From RYN-133 sp963708645 (GTDB lineage: Bacteria; Actinomycetota; Actinomycetes; Mycobacteriales; Jatrophihabitantaceae), in the NCBI GenBank assembly GCA_963708645.1, contig CAVPTA010000007.1, positions 310,001 to 374,000 on the forward strand: a stretch of DNA of 64,000 nt, in the 5' to 3' direction. The translations under genes and the position numbers were made by a program. This document shows, one piece after another, positions 23,377 through 35,787 of this stretch. Numbering within the stretch: the stretch's first letter is position 1; each line of letters begins with the position of its first letter. The notes below the pieces were generated by a model. That model did not search any database and was not told the DNA's origin. It saw nothing but the letters and a program-made list of their open reading frames with translations.

Positions 23377-26300
23377 TCAGCAGCGCCGCGCCGCGCCGCC
23401 CCCGCACTGGACGACCTTGTACCGGTACGGGATCCGCTTCATCTGGTCGCTGCCGAACACGTCGGTGTTCAAGTTCTGAACCTCGAGGTAGCCCGACACG
23501 ACGGAGCCGATCTCACTCTGCGACGGCGTGAACTGGACCTGCAGCGTCGTGCTGGCACCCGGCGCAACGACCGTCGAGGACGACGGGTCGAACTGGTTCG
23601 GGCTGTTCGGGTCGGTGGCGGTGTCCCAGAGGTTGCCGCCCGTCGCCTGCACGTCGTCGTTGATCGTCTTCGTCGTCGCGAACGCGGCGCAGGAGAACGA
23701 CGCCCCGTTCGTCGTCGTTGCGAACGGTCCGATTAGCGCCGGGCCGCACGACCACTCGCTCGCCGGAACATCGGGCTCGGTCAAGGTCGCGGTGACGGCC
23801 TTGCCCACCCCCGACAGGATCTCCGGACGGCCGAACGATGGCGAGGAGGACATCCGGATCCGCTTCGACGCAGTGGCAACCATCGTGAACGACGAGGACG
23901 CCGGCGGCACGAGCGCCTGCGGATCGGCCCCCGTGATGGGCAGCGTGCCGTTCGGGCCGCTCAAGAAGCCGAGCGAGTATGTCGACATGAAACCCTGCCG
24001 CGGATCGATGTAGTAGATCTCCGGCGAGTTGCCCGTGTTGGTCACCCGGACCGTCGCGACCCGCGTCGAGCCGGCGATGATCGACGTGTTTGCGCTGTTC
24101 GGCACACCGGTCGCCCTCGTGCTCACGGTGTTGAACGCCACGGTTCCGCGCAACGGGGTGCCGACCTTGCCGGACGAACTGCCGAAGGCCGACGTGATCG
24201 CGACCTCCCAACGTCCGGGCTGCGGCGTCCGCCACGACATGTGCATCGTTTTCAGCGGCGTGAAGGTGGGCGTCGATTGCGTGAGATCACCGAACTCCGA
24301 GTCCTGCGCGTTGACGACCGTGCCGTGCGGGTCGATCAGCTGGCCGAACATCGTGTAGCCGGCATCGCGCACCCGGACGTCCACATCCAGATCCTTCATC
24401 CCCTTCGGGACGGAGAAGGCGTAGACGAGCTGCTGGCCGAACTGAGCGCTGCGCCCGTTTCCGCCGGTGAGCACGCCGCTGAAGTGACCCGGCTTGCCCG
24501 CAGCCACGGCGACCGTCGATCGCGTGAGGATCGGCACGGCGCCGACGCCGGGACCGAAGTTGATCGATTCGCCGCGATCGCCGGGGTGGGCCGGGGTGCG
24601 GTAATGCACGACGAACGTCTTGGCCGTGCCCGGGGCGAGCGAGGCAGACGCCGGCTGCACGCCGCCGGGAAGGTTCACGAGCTTCTGCACGGACGCCGAG
24701 ATCGTGATCGGACCCGAGTACTTGTCCGAGCCCGGGCGCGAGAAGTAGATCGCGCGCCACTTTCCGGCCTGCGGATTGCGCATCTCGACCTGGCTGAAGC
24801 CGAGCGGCGCACCTTGCGGGGTGGAGTCGTTGGCGACCTTGCCGCTCGGGTCGAACAGCACCTCACTCACCGTCTGGCTGGAGTCGCTCGGGTTGGCCGG
24901 GTAGCCGAGCCGGGCCACGAGCCGCTGGTAACCGTGCGGCACGGTGAAGTCGTGTTCGACGTAGGGCTCGGGCTGACCGTCGAGCCAGTAGGTGTAGGTC
25001 GGGGTGCTCGGCGAGGTCGGGTCGTAGTTGACCGTGGTGTCCATGACCGACTTGATCGCACCGAAGCGACGCACCACCGGGTGCACGACGTGCCGCGACG
25101 TCCCCAGGTTCTGGACCGTCACCTTCGCCGTGTGAGCCGAATTCGCCGCGCCGGTCGTCTCGATCTTGCGGGGTGAGACGAGCAGGTTGTTACCGACGTG
25201 GTGTCCGGGACGGCCGACCGAGCGGGCCAGCTGCACCGCACGCGATGCGTTGACGAGCCCGGCGCCCTCGTTCTGCGCCGGAACACCGAGATCGGTCGCG
25301 CTGCTCGTGATGATGGTCTTCACCAGCGCCGGCGACGGGGTGCGGTTGCCGTGCGTCTGTCGGTAGGACTGGATGACCAGTGCAACCACGCCTGCGGTAA
25401 GCGGGCACGACTGGCTGGTCCCACCGAAGTCCTCGATCGGCGGAGCATGCGGCGCGCCGAAACTGTTCGCGCACTCGAAGTAGGTGTTCGTGTCCGCCGA
25501 GCAGTTCGCCCAGCCGCCGAATCCGGGAGCCATCACGTCCGGTCCGTTCGGGCCGGCCTCGGTGAAGCCGGAGCTCGACAGCGCCGCGACGTTGTTGTTC
25601 TCGTAACCCTTGTAGTGGCCGAGCCGGTAGCCGTGCTCGGACAGCTGCGCGTAGTCCTGCAACGACGTGGTCGCTGCGACGCCGATAACGCCCTTCGCAT
25701 CGGATGCTGGCGACCCGATGGTGTTCGTCGTGCCGGCGTCACCGGTGCTTGCGACGACGCTGATGCCGTGCGCCACAGCCTCGGAGTCGAACAGCGCGAT
25801 CGGGTCGTCGCCCGGGTTGCCCGTCGGGTTGCCGCCGAAGGACTCGGACAGCACGTTGACGTGATCGTGGGAAACGGCCCAGTCCATCCCCTGCAGGATC
25901 TCGCTGGTGAGAGCCGCGGCAACCACGCCGAACACCTTCATCACGGCCACGCTCGCGCCGGGTGCGACCCCACGGATCTTGATGTCGCAGTTCTTCGGCA
26001 GCGGGAGGTTCGGGTTGACCTCCTTGCTGAGGTCATAGGTCGTGCGGCCCTGCGCGATCAACGAGCTGGCGTCGCCGAAGGCCTCGCCGCCACCGGTCGG
26101 GAAGTTCAGGCCCTCACCGGTGAAGTCGCGATAGTCGAAGATCGCGTGCTGGCCGTTGGGACGGATGTAGTCGCGGATGTTGGGCTGCAGGCCGTCCGGG
26201 AAGACGGCGATCCTGACACCCTTGCCGGTCGCGCCGTAGTGCATGCGGTCGGCGCGGAGCACGTGCAGCGCCTGCGGCTGCAGCAGCGGGTGCGCGGGAG

Positions 26301-26859
26301 TTCCGCAGATGCCGGGGGTCTTGTTGACCTGTGCGGCTCGCGGCTGCGCTGCGGCCGGCGTGGCGCTGCGCTGGGCACCGGGCAGGGTCACCTTGGTGTC
26401 CGGGACGACCGCGCGGACCGCGGGGTTGGCAGCGAGCCGCGCGCGCTCGGCGCTCGACACCGATGCCGAGATGGCGTTGAGGAACCGGAAGCTGCTCAGG
26501 TTCGGGGCGTGCAGTGCGGCGAGCTCGGTGTGGATCGACCGTTGGGCGTGCGCAAGGGTCGTCGCGCGGGCACGCAGCCCGCTGTCGCCGTGCCCGAGCT
26601 GCGCCGGGAACTGGTTGCGCAGCAGGACGATCACGCGGTGGTCGGGGTTCTTGGAGTACTTCGCGATCTGCGCCGCGGTGAGCTTGGTCCGGTAGATGTG
26701 CACCGGGCTTGCCGCCCCTGACGGTGCCGCCGTTGCTGGCGCGGCGAGCCCGGTCGCAAGTCCGGCGACGGTGGCCGCGCTGACAGCAGCGGCCATCACC
26801 CGCCTCGACAAGTGGAATGGTTGTGATCGAGGCGAGCGAGTAATCGTCACGTACGGCAT
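23377..26859 (-). CDS. Secreted subtilisin-fold protease with sedolisin-like active site
   Basis: 1160 residues. Signal peptide (about 20-45), an I9-like propeptide (about 55-150), a catalytic domain (about 205-530) and a 600-residue all-beta C-terminal part. The Ser motif is GGTSQSCP (Ser near 482). The usual subtilisin Asp and His motifs are absent: the first reads AVFPDGLQ, and the HGTHVAG site reads GEAFGDASSL with Glu 259 and Asp 263. The oxyanion position reads VVASTGDAG (Asp 374) instead of a subtilisin Asn. Glu/Asp four apart plus SGD and GTS is the sedolisin (S53) set. It sits between mfd and the SurA-like gene, where relatives have no protease, suggesting insertion. Confidence 0.8.
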   Translation of the reverse strand: MPYVTITRSPRSQPFHLSRRVMAAAVSAATVAGLATGLAAPATAAPSGAASPVHIYRTKLTAAQIAKYSKNPDHRVIVLLRNQFPAQLGHGDSGLRARATTLAHAQRSIHTELAALHAPNLSSFRFLNAISASVSSAERARLAANPAVRAVVPDTKVTLPGAQRSATPAAAQPRAAQVNKTPGICGTPAHPLLQPQALHVLRADRMHYGATGKGVRIAVFPDGLQPNIRDYIRPNGQHAIFDYRDFTGEGLNFPTGGGEAFGDASSLIAQGRTTYDLSKEVNPNLPLPKNCDIKIRGVAPGASVAVMKVFGVVAAALTSEILQGMDWAVSHDHVNVLSESFGGNPTGNPGDDPIALFDSEAVAHGISVVASTGDAGTTNTIGSPASDAKGVIGVAATTSLQDYAQLSEHGYRLGHYKGYENNNVAALSSSGFTEAGPNGPDVMAPGFGGWANCSADTNTYFECANSFGAPHAPPIEDFGGTSQSCPLTAGVVALVIQSYRQTHGNRTPSPALVKTIITSSATDLGVPAQNEGAGLVNASRAVQLARSVGRPGHHVGNNLLVSPRKIETTGAANSAHTAKVTVQNLGTSRHVVHPVVRRFGAIKSVMDTTVNYDPTSPSTPTYTYWLDGQPEPYVEHDFTVPHGYQRLVARLGYPANPSDSSQTVSEVLFDPSGKVANDSTPQGAPLGFSQVEMRNPQAGKWRAIYFSRPGSDKYSGPITISASVQKLVNLPGGVQPASASLAPGTAKTFVVHYRTPAHPGDRGESINFGPGVGAVPILTRSTVAVAAGKPGHFSGVLTGGNGRSAQFGQQLVYAFSVPKGMKDLDVDVRVRDAGYTMFGQLIDPHGTVVNAQDSEFGDLTQSTPTFTPLKTMHMSWRTPQPGRWEVAITSAFGSSSGKVGTPLRGTVAFNTVSTRATGVPNSANTSIIAGSTRVATVRVTNTGNSPEIYYIDPRQGFMSTYSLGFLSGPNGTLPITGADPQALVPPASSSFTMVATASKRIRMSSSPSFGRPEILSGVGKAVTATLTEPDVPASEWSCGPALIGPFATTTNGASFSCAAFATTKTINDDVQATGGNLWDTATDPNSPNQFDPSSSTVVAPGASTTLQVQFTPSQSEIGSVVSGYLEVQNLNTDVFGSDQMKRIPYRYKVVQCGGGAARRC

Positions 26860-26936
26860 CCTTCGGATCGGGTCTTTAGGCGAGCGAACCGTATCTTCAC
26901 AAAAGCTCTTACGGAACGATCAAGGCAAAAGTGAGC

Positions 26937-26951
26937 CTGAGTCCGACTCAG
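26937..26951. promoter_or_regulatory. 15-base palindrome between mfd and the protease gene
   Basis: CTGAGTC (26937-26943), one base, GACTCAG (26945-26951). It lies 13 bases past the mfd stop and about 78 bases upstream of the protease start. It could be an operator for the protease or a weak hairpin (six pairs, three-base loop). Confidence 0.4.
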
Positions 26952-26963
26952 CGAAATGCCAGG

Positions 26964-30485
<3,522 letters not shown>

Positions 30486-30580
30486 GAGGCGTCCCTTGCA
30501 AGAGAAAGCGTTGTACAGGCAGCACGAACGTCCCCCAACCAGCGCGGGAGGGGGATGAGTTCCAGCCTACAAGTCGCCGG

Positions 30581-31522
30581 TTACGCGCTCGGCTGCGTGC
30601 GCTCGACGCGATTCATCGTCGACGCGACGATCTTGTCCCAGGTGAGCGCGGCCGGCTCGGCGGTGATCGCCAGCCCACGGTCGGCCATCGCCTGCGCGAT
30701 GAGCTGCTGATGCTCGTCGATGTGCTCGTTGCGGCGGGCGCTGCGCGGGACCAGGACGGGCGTCCGGCCGCTGCTCAGCAACGTGAGCGCCGAGCCGACG
30801 CCCGCGTGCGCCACGATCGCGTCGGAGTCGCCGATCCACTCGCGCAGCTGCGCCTGCGGAACCATCTCGTGCGAATTGGGCGGACGCTCGGCGTCGGGGA
30901 AGTCGTGCCCGATCTGCCACCAGACCTCGACGCCCTCGGGGACGATCTCGCGGATGCGCCGGACGAGGCTGACGAAGGGGAAGCCCTCCTGGGTGCCGAG
31001 GGTGACGAGCAGCTTGCGCACCGGCCGCACGTCGCGGTTGGGAACGGTCTCGTAGCCGTCGAACACCGAACCCTCGTAGTGCCAACGTCCGTGTGCCCAT
31101 TCGGCGTACTGCGTGCGCAACTGCACCCAGGGCAGTCGGCTCATCAGCCGTCCCGTCCACGACGGTCCGTCGGTACGAGCCGCGCTCTCGATGTAGATGG
31201 CACGCCCGCCGAAAATCCAGGCGAAAGGCAGGAACGCCAGCGCGACACCTGCCCCGGTGCTGTAGACCGTGCCGGGACGGCGGCGCCACAGGAGCAGCAG
31301 TGCCGGACCGATCGAGCGGATCAGTGCGAGGTAGCCGCGCGAGGCGACCCGCGGGATGTAGATGACGTCGGGCTCGTGCGCGAGTACCGAACGGCTCTGC
31401 GGGCTGTCGAACGTCACCCAGGTGACGTCCGACAGTCCGCTCGGCACGAGGCGCTGCCGCCATTGGTACATCTGATCGAGATGCCCGCCGGTCGAGGCGA
31501 CGAACATGACCCGCCCGCGCAT
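30581..31522 (-). CDS. Glycosyltransferase, fused Alg14/Alg13-like (GT28 C-terminal type)
   Basis: 313 residues from ATG 31522. The N-terminal half is Alg14-like (MFVASTGGHLDQMYQWRQRL, near 5-24) with a hydrophobic membrane-binding stretch (about 75-105); the C-terminal half is the GT28 nucleotide-sugar domain (LLVTLGTQEGFPF near 175, then AIVAHAGVGSALTLLSSGRTPVLVP near 240). It probably transfers a sugar onto the lipid-linked repeat unit at the cytoplasmic face. It is the first gene of the polysaccharide cluster after mfd and lies 40 bases downstream of the DNRLRE/GH26 gene. TTG 31576 is a possible longer start. Confidence 0.75.
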   Translation of the reverse strand: MRGRVMFVASTGGHLDQMYQWRQRLVPSGLSDVTWVTFDSPQSRSVLAHEPDVIYIPRVASRGYLALIRSIGPALLLLWRRRPGTVYSTGAGVALAFLPFAWIFGGRAIYIESAARTDGPSWTGRLMSRLPWVQLRTQYAEWAHGRWHYEGSVFDGYETVPNRDVRPVRKLLVTLGTQEGFPFVSLVRRIREIVPEGVEVWWQIGHDFPDAERPPNSHEMVPQAQLREWIGDSDAIVAHAGVGSALTLLSSGRTPVLVPRSARRNEHIDEHQQLIAQAMADRGLAITAEPAALTWDKIVASTMNRVERTQPSA

Positions 31523-31562
31523 CTCGGCCTGCTTTCCGATCGTCGATTCACTACCTGTCACT

Positions 31563-33581
31563 TCACTGGGACGCAACGGCGACCTTACCTGCTTCGTACA
31601 CGGGGTTCGGCCCGTTCGCCGTCGCCCAGGCGCACAGTTGGCGCCACGCGGCCAGCGAGATCGGCGAGGTGTCCGGGCTTGTCGACCGCGGGTGGTTGTT
31701 CGGGCCGGGGCCGTTGTAGTCGAAGTAGACGAGCGCCTTGATCATCGGGAAGTTGCTCATCTGCGACTCGACTGTGCCGAAGTACCGCGCCTTGCCCTGC
31801 GGATCGATCGTGCTTTCATCGATGCCCCATTCGGCCAGCATGATCGGCTTGCCGGGGTGATTGCGCGTCGCCCACGAGTAGTAGCCGGGGAACGAGCCTT
31901 CCGGCCGGTTGACGAGCTTGGTGAAGTCGCCCGAGCGGTAGCCGGTCGGGTCACCCGAGCCGTAGGGGTCGATCGCGATCCAGTCGACGACGTCGTCGCC
32001 CGGGTACAAGTCGTTGAACCAGCTCATCTGCGCGTAGCTGTCAAAGCCCATGTAGTCCATGACGATGACCGGCTGGGTCGCTCCGTCGGCGCGAAGCCGC
32101 AGGACGACGTGGCGGAACATCGCGGCGTAGTCGGCAGCGGTCATCCCGGAGCCCGGCGTCTCGATGACGTCGTTCTCGGGCTCGTGCCAGATCGCGAGGA
32201 AGAACGGGTACGGGAAGCTGGTCTTGATGTAATTCGCCTCGGCGTCGATGCGCGAGTCGGCCTGGCCGGCCGCGACCTGCGCCCACGTCATGTCGGTTGC
32301 CGGCTTCCAGTTCTCGAGCAGCACCCGGTTGGCGCCCGGCTCGAAAGCGATCGTCTTCTCCATCGCCGTCGGGAACAGCTCACCGTTCTCGTGGTAGTCG
32401 TGCAGCAGGTTGTAGTTGGTCTGGCCCTCCTGCTCGAGCAGCGGGAGCCCGACGTTGCGCGGGATGTTCGTGTGCGCCTTCGGAGCGATGCCCCACCACG
32501 GCCCACACGAGGGAACCAGCTTGTCCGAGATCGTGCAGTTCGGGCCGGCCGGGCTGCTCGACGTGCTCGACGGTGCCACCGACGTGCTCGACGGTGCGGC
32601 CGAGGTGCTGGACGGGTCCGACGAGGAGGTCGACGGAGCCACCGACGTGCTCGACGGTGCGGCCGAGGTGCTGGACGGGTCCGACGAGGAGGTCGACGGA
32701 GCAACGGACGTGCTCGAGGGCGCGGCCGAGGTGCTGGACGGGTCGGACGCCGATGACGACGGCGTCCCCGGGTCCGACGACGACGAGGTGACCGGCTGCG
32801 ACGACGGCGCGACCGGGGTGGTCTCGTGCGGGTCGGGAACGTAATTGCGCAGTCGCAGACGAAGGATCGGGCCGTCCGAACCGGACTCGCGGGAGCGGAA
32901 GGCTGCGAAGTTGTCTCGCGACGGGGTGGAGATCCCGATGGTGACCGTCTCACCGGAGTGGACCACGCGCAGGACGTTCAGCGACACGACCTTCGTCGCA
33001 ACTGTGGCACGCACCGAGTCGAGCTGGCCGCGCATGCTCGGGCGGTTGCGCCAGGTGATGCGCTGGTTCCACGGGCACTGGTCCACGGCGCGCGCGACGA
33101 CCAGGCTGGAGAGGTGGTGGTTCGTGCGGGTGAGCTCGAGCGTCGCGGAGACGATGTCCGCGCCGCCGTAGTCCGGCACCTGGAACGCGACGAAGGCCCG
33201 CTTCACATGGCCGGGCTCGAGCGAGGCCTGCACCTGGTCGCTGCCCTCCAGGGACATGCCCGGTGCGGATGAGGTCACGTATGCGTCGGCGATCGACTGC
33301 AGCGACACCGCGGTGTCCACCGGGCGTTGCCGGATGATCGGTGCGCTCGTCTGCGCGATGGCGACCCCGCCGATCGCAACCATCGCGGCTACGAGACCGG
33401 TTCCGACGATCGCGCGGATCGGACCGGTGAGCATGCCCCCCGCGGCGTGCTGTCCCGAATCCGTGCGTGCGGAGAAATTGCGGTTGTCTTGAGTGCGGCG
33501 ATTTCGTCCGAACACGCGAGACGAATCAGGCCGGTGACGACCGGGCGGCAATGGAACGTTAGGCGGGGGCGGCGGGGTCAT
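31563..33581 (-). CDS. Membrane-anchored DNRLRE plus GH26-like glycoside hydrolase
   Basis: 672 residues from ATG 33581. A cytoplasmic Pro/Arg-rich start (about 1-50), a transmembrane helix (about 52-76), a DNRLRE carbohydrate-binding-type domain (about 90-245, SIADAYVTSSAPG then RAFVAFQVPD), a Ser/Thr/Pro linker built of 21-residue repeats (about 250-350), and a GH26-like barrel (about 360-672). Probable acid/base is Glu in FLAIWHEPEND; probable nucleophile is Glu in IMLAEWGIDES. It would cut a mannan- or glucan-like chain outside the cell, perhaps trimming the polymer made by this cluster. Substrate is unproven. Confidence 0.75.
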   Translation of the reverse strand: MTPPPPPNVPLPPGRHRPDSSRVFGRNRRTQDNRNFSARTDSGQHAAGGMLTGPIRAIVGTGLVAAMVAIGGVAIAQTSAPIIRQRPVDTAVSLQSIADAYVTSSAPGMSLEGSDQVQASLEPGHVKRAFVAFQVPDYGGADIVSATLELTRTNHHLSSLVVARAVDQCPWNQRITWRNRPSMRGQLDSVRATVATKVVSLNVLRVVHSGETVTIGISTPSRDNFAAFRSRESGSDGPILRLRLRNYVPDPHETTPVAPSSQPVTSSSSDPGTPSSSASDPSSTSAAPSSTSVAPSTSSSDPSSTSAAPSSTSVAPSTSSSDPSSTSAAPSSTSVAPSSTSSSPAGPNCTISDKLVPSCGPWWGIAPKAHTNIPRNVGLPLLEQEGQTNYNLLHDYHENGELFPTAMEKTIAFEPGANRVLLENWKPATDMTWAQVAAGQADSRIDAEANYIKTSFPYPFFLAIWHEPENDVIETPGSGMTAADYAAMFRHVVLRLRADGATQPVIVMDYMGFDSYAQMSWFNDLYPGDDVVDWIAIDPYGSGDPTGYRSGDFTKLVNRPEGSFPGYYSWATRNHPGKPIMLAEWGIDESTIDPQGKARYFGTVESQMSNFPMIKALVYFDYNGPGPNNHPRSTSPDTSPISLAAWRQLCAWATANGPNPVYEAGKVAVASQ
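32578..32756 (-). repeat. 63-base tandem repeat encoding Ser/Thr/Pro linker
   Basis: Two nearly identical 63-base units (32578-32640 and 32641-32703) and a diverged partial third (32704-32756). Each encodes 21 residues of Ser, Thr, Ala, Pro and Asp. The near identity of units one and two at DNA level points to recent duplication or slippage. Confidence 0.85.
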
Positions 33582-33721
33582 ACACAATCAGTCGGCGGTC
33601 TTGCAGTGTTCTTTAGCTTTCGCGAGGCAAGTCTTGCGTCAGCGGACGCTTTGTTTCGGTCGCCTAGACTGTCCGTTTACGCCGGAGGACGTACACAACA
33701 CCGCGGAGTTCGGACATAGCT

Positions 33722-34660
33722 ATGCAATCGGCACTTCCAGCCGACACTGAAGTGCGCGTCGGTGTCGTTGTGGCGACCCATAACCGGCCAGAACTCGTAC
33801 GGCGCGCAATTGCGTCGATCCTGGCGCAGGACTTCGCCGGCACCATCGAGCTCGCGCTCGTGTTCGACCGCAGCGAGCCGGACATGTCGCTTGTGCGCAA
33901 TGCCGACCGCCGCGAGGTCCGCGTCCTGACGAACACGCGCACGCCCGGGCTGGCGGGGGCACGCAACACCGGCATCCTCGCTCTCGACACCGACGTCGTG
34001 GCGTTCTGCGACGACGACGACACATGGCTGCCCGGCAAGCTGACCGCTCAGCTGGCCCGGCTGCGTTCGGCACCGGACGCCGGGTTCGTCACGACGTCCA
34101 TGCGGGTCGACTACGGCGAGCGCAGTTCGGTGCGGCGGGCCGGCCGAGAACGCATCGAATTCTCGAACCTACTGCGGTCGCGAATGGCGATGTTGCATTC
34201 TTCGTCCTATTTGTTCCGACGAGAGGCAATGGTCGGGCCGGACGGTTTCGGGCTGGTCGACGAAACGCTGCCCCGCAGCATGAGCGAGGACTGGGACATC
34301 CTGCTGCGAGCTGCGCGCAAACACTCCATCGAGCACATCGACACGCCTCTCATCGCAGTCACCTGGGGAATGACGTCGTACTTCAACGACGCGTGGTCGG
34401 ACAAGATCGCCGCGCACGAGTGGTTGATGACGCACCATCCTGAATTCCGCGCCGACCGGCGTGCGCATGCGCTCATGCTCGGCAAGCTCGCGTTCGGCCA
34501 TGCCGCGCTCGGACATCGTCGTGCCGCCGTGCGGGCCGCGGGACGCGCGCTGCGCGCGAACTGGCGTGAGCCGCGAACGCCAATCGCACTGCTGGTCGTG
34601 CTCGGAGTCTCGCCCGGCTGGGTCATGGCGCAACTCAACAAGCGCGGCCACGGCATCTAG
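33722..34660 (+). CDS. Family 2 glycosyltransferase (GT-A fold)
   Basis: 312 residues from ATG 33722. GT2 start VGVVVATHNRPELVRRAIASIL (near 13-34), nucleotide-sugar motif and DXD metal site VVAFCDDDDTWLPGKL (near 89-104), and an acceptor-side ED motif in MSEDWDILLRA (near 181). No membrane segment apart from a weak C-terminal one (TPIALLVVLGVSPGWVMA). It probably adds one sugar of the polysaccharide repeat unit. Divergent from the DNRLRE/GH26 gene (140-base AT-richer gap likely holding both promoters); the GH26-like lipoprotein follows after 7 bases. Confidence 0.85.
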   Translation: MQSALPADTEVRVGVVVATHNRPELVRRAIASILAQDFAGTIELALVFDRSEPDMSLVRNADRREVRVLTNTRTPGLAGARNTGILALDTDVVAFCDDDDTWLPGKLTAQLARLRSAPDAGFVTTSMRVDYGERSSVRRAGRERIEFSNLLRSRMAMLHSSSYLFRREAMVGPDGFGLVDETLPRSMSEDWDILLRAARKHSIEHIDTPLIAVTWGMTSYFNDAWSDKIAAHEWLMTHHPEFRADRRAHALMLGKLAFGHAALGHRRAAVRAAGRALRANWREPRTPIALLVVLGVSPGWVMAQLNKRGHGI

Positions 34661-34667
34661 GCCTGCC

Positions 34668-35711
34668 GTGCCCCGCGACATCGCAATTGCACCCAAGCGC
34701 CGACGACCGCTGCGAGCGGCGGGCGCGCTGTTGGCTCTCCTCGTCATGTTCGTCGCTGCGGCGTGCGCGCCGGACGTCGTGCCGAAACCGCGTTGCCGCG
34801 CTTCGGACGCAGGCAGCGCCGAGTGTGGCGTGATTTTGGGGATCGCCACTTCTCCGCCGACGAACGCCCAGGTGGCGAAGGTGGAGCGTAGCCAGGGTCG
34901 ACCGTTCGACATGGTGTACCGCTTCACCGATCTGGCAACGCCGATCCCGACTCCGGAGGAGCGCGCCCTTGTCGCCGGCGGAACGCTGCTCCACCTTGCC
35001 ATCGACGCCCGGTTCTACAACGCCCCGCAGAAGGTCGTCAGGTGGGACGCCGTCTCAGCCGGCGCGTACGACTCGGCACTGCTCAAGGACGCGCGAGGCA
35101 TCGCCGCCCTGAAGGTTCCGGTGTTCGTGACGTTCGACCACGAACCCGATCTGAGCCAGCACGCCTCGTCCGGCACTCCGGCCGACTACGTCGCCGCATG
35201 GCGCCATGTGCATGACCTGTTCACCAAGGCGGGCGCGACGAACGCGATCTGGGTCTGGGTCGTCAGCGGCTACCCGGACGCGTTCGGGGTGGACGGGCAA
35301 TTCTGGCCCGGCAACCGCTATGTCGGTTGGATCAGTTGGGAGGCGTACAACCCTGCCGGCTGTCGCACCGGACCGGTCGAGCCGGGACGGTTCGAGACTT
35401 TCTCGCAGAGCCTGCTGCCCTTCTACACATGGCTGATCCTGCACGGGCCGCAGTACGGCATCGACATCAATAAGCCCATGATGATCAGCGAGGCCGCTTC
35501 CGCGGTGTTCCCGAACGATCCGCACCTGACCAAGTCGTGGTACCAGCAGATTCCGGCAGTGTTGGCGGCACACCCGGACATCCGGGCGATCACGCTGTGG
35601 GACCGACCTGGATCGTCCGGGTGTCCCTATCAGTTCGACGGGATACCGCAGGTGACGGACACGATCAGTCGGGTGGGGATCAAGCTAGCCCGCCACGTTC
35701 ACGTGCATTGA
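34668..35711 (+). CDS. GH26-like glycosidase lipoprotein
   Basis: 347 residues from GTG 34668. Lipoprotein signal with lipobox VAAAC (Cys near 34). Barrel domain from about 55: VILGIATSPPTNAQV, probable acid/base Glu in VPVFVTFDHEPDLSQ (near 165), probable nucleophile Glu in KPMMISEAASAVF (near 278), and a closing strand ITLWDRPG. This follows the GH26-like layout of the other hydrolase in the cluster, but the two are only distantly alike. It would act at the outer membrane face on polysaccharide. It follows the GT2 gene by 7 bases, so they are cotranscribed. Confidence 0.7.
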   Translation: MPRDIAIAPKRRRPLRAAGALLALLVMFVAAACAPDVVPKPRCRASDAGSAECGVILGIATSPPTNAQVAKVERSQGRPFDMVYRFTDLATPIPTPEERALVAGGTLLHLAIDARFYNAPQKVVRWDAVSAGAYDSALLKDARGIAALKVPVFVTFDHEPDLSQHASSGTPADYVAAWRHVHDLFTKAGATNAIWVWVVSGYPDAFGVDGQFWPGNRYVGWISWEAYNPAGCRTGPVEPGRFETFSQSLLPFYTWLILHGPQYGIDINKPMMISEAASAVFPNDPHLTKSWYQQIPAVLAAHPDIRAITLWDRPGSSGCPYQFDGIPQVTDTISRVGIKLARHVHVH

Positions 35712-35787
35712 CGACGCGCAGGCGCTCGCGCGGCACGCCGTACGATGTCGACGACAGCCTTTCCCGCACAGGCAGCCAGAGGAGCCG

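Noticed and set aside
32578..32756. Regular repeats that might suggest a CRISPR array
   Set aside because: Units are head to tail without spacers, in frame and encode a Ser/Thr/Pro linker. No cas genes are present.
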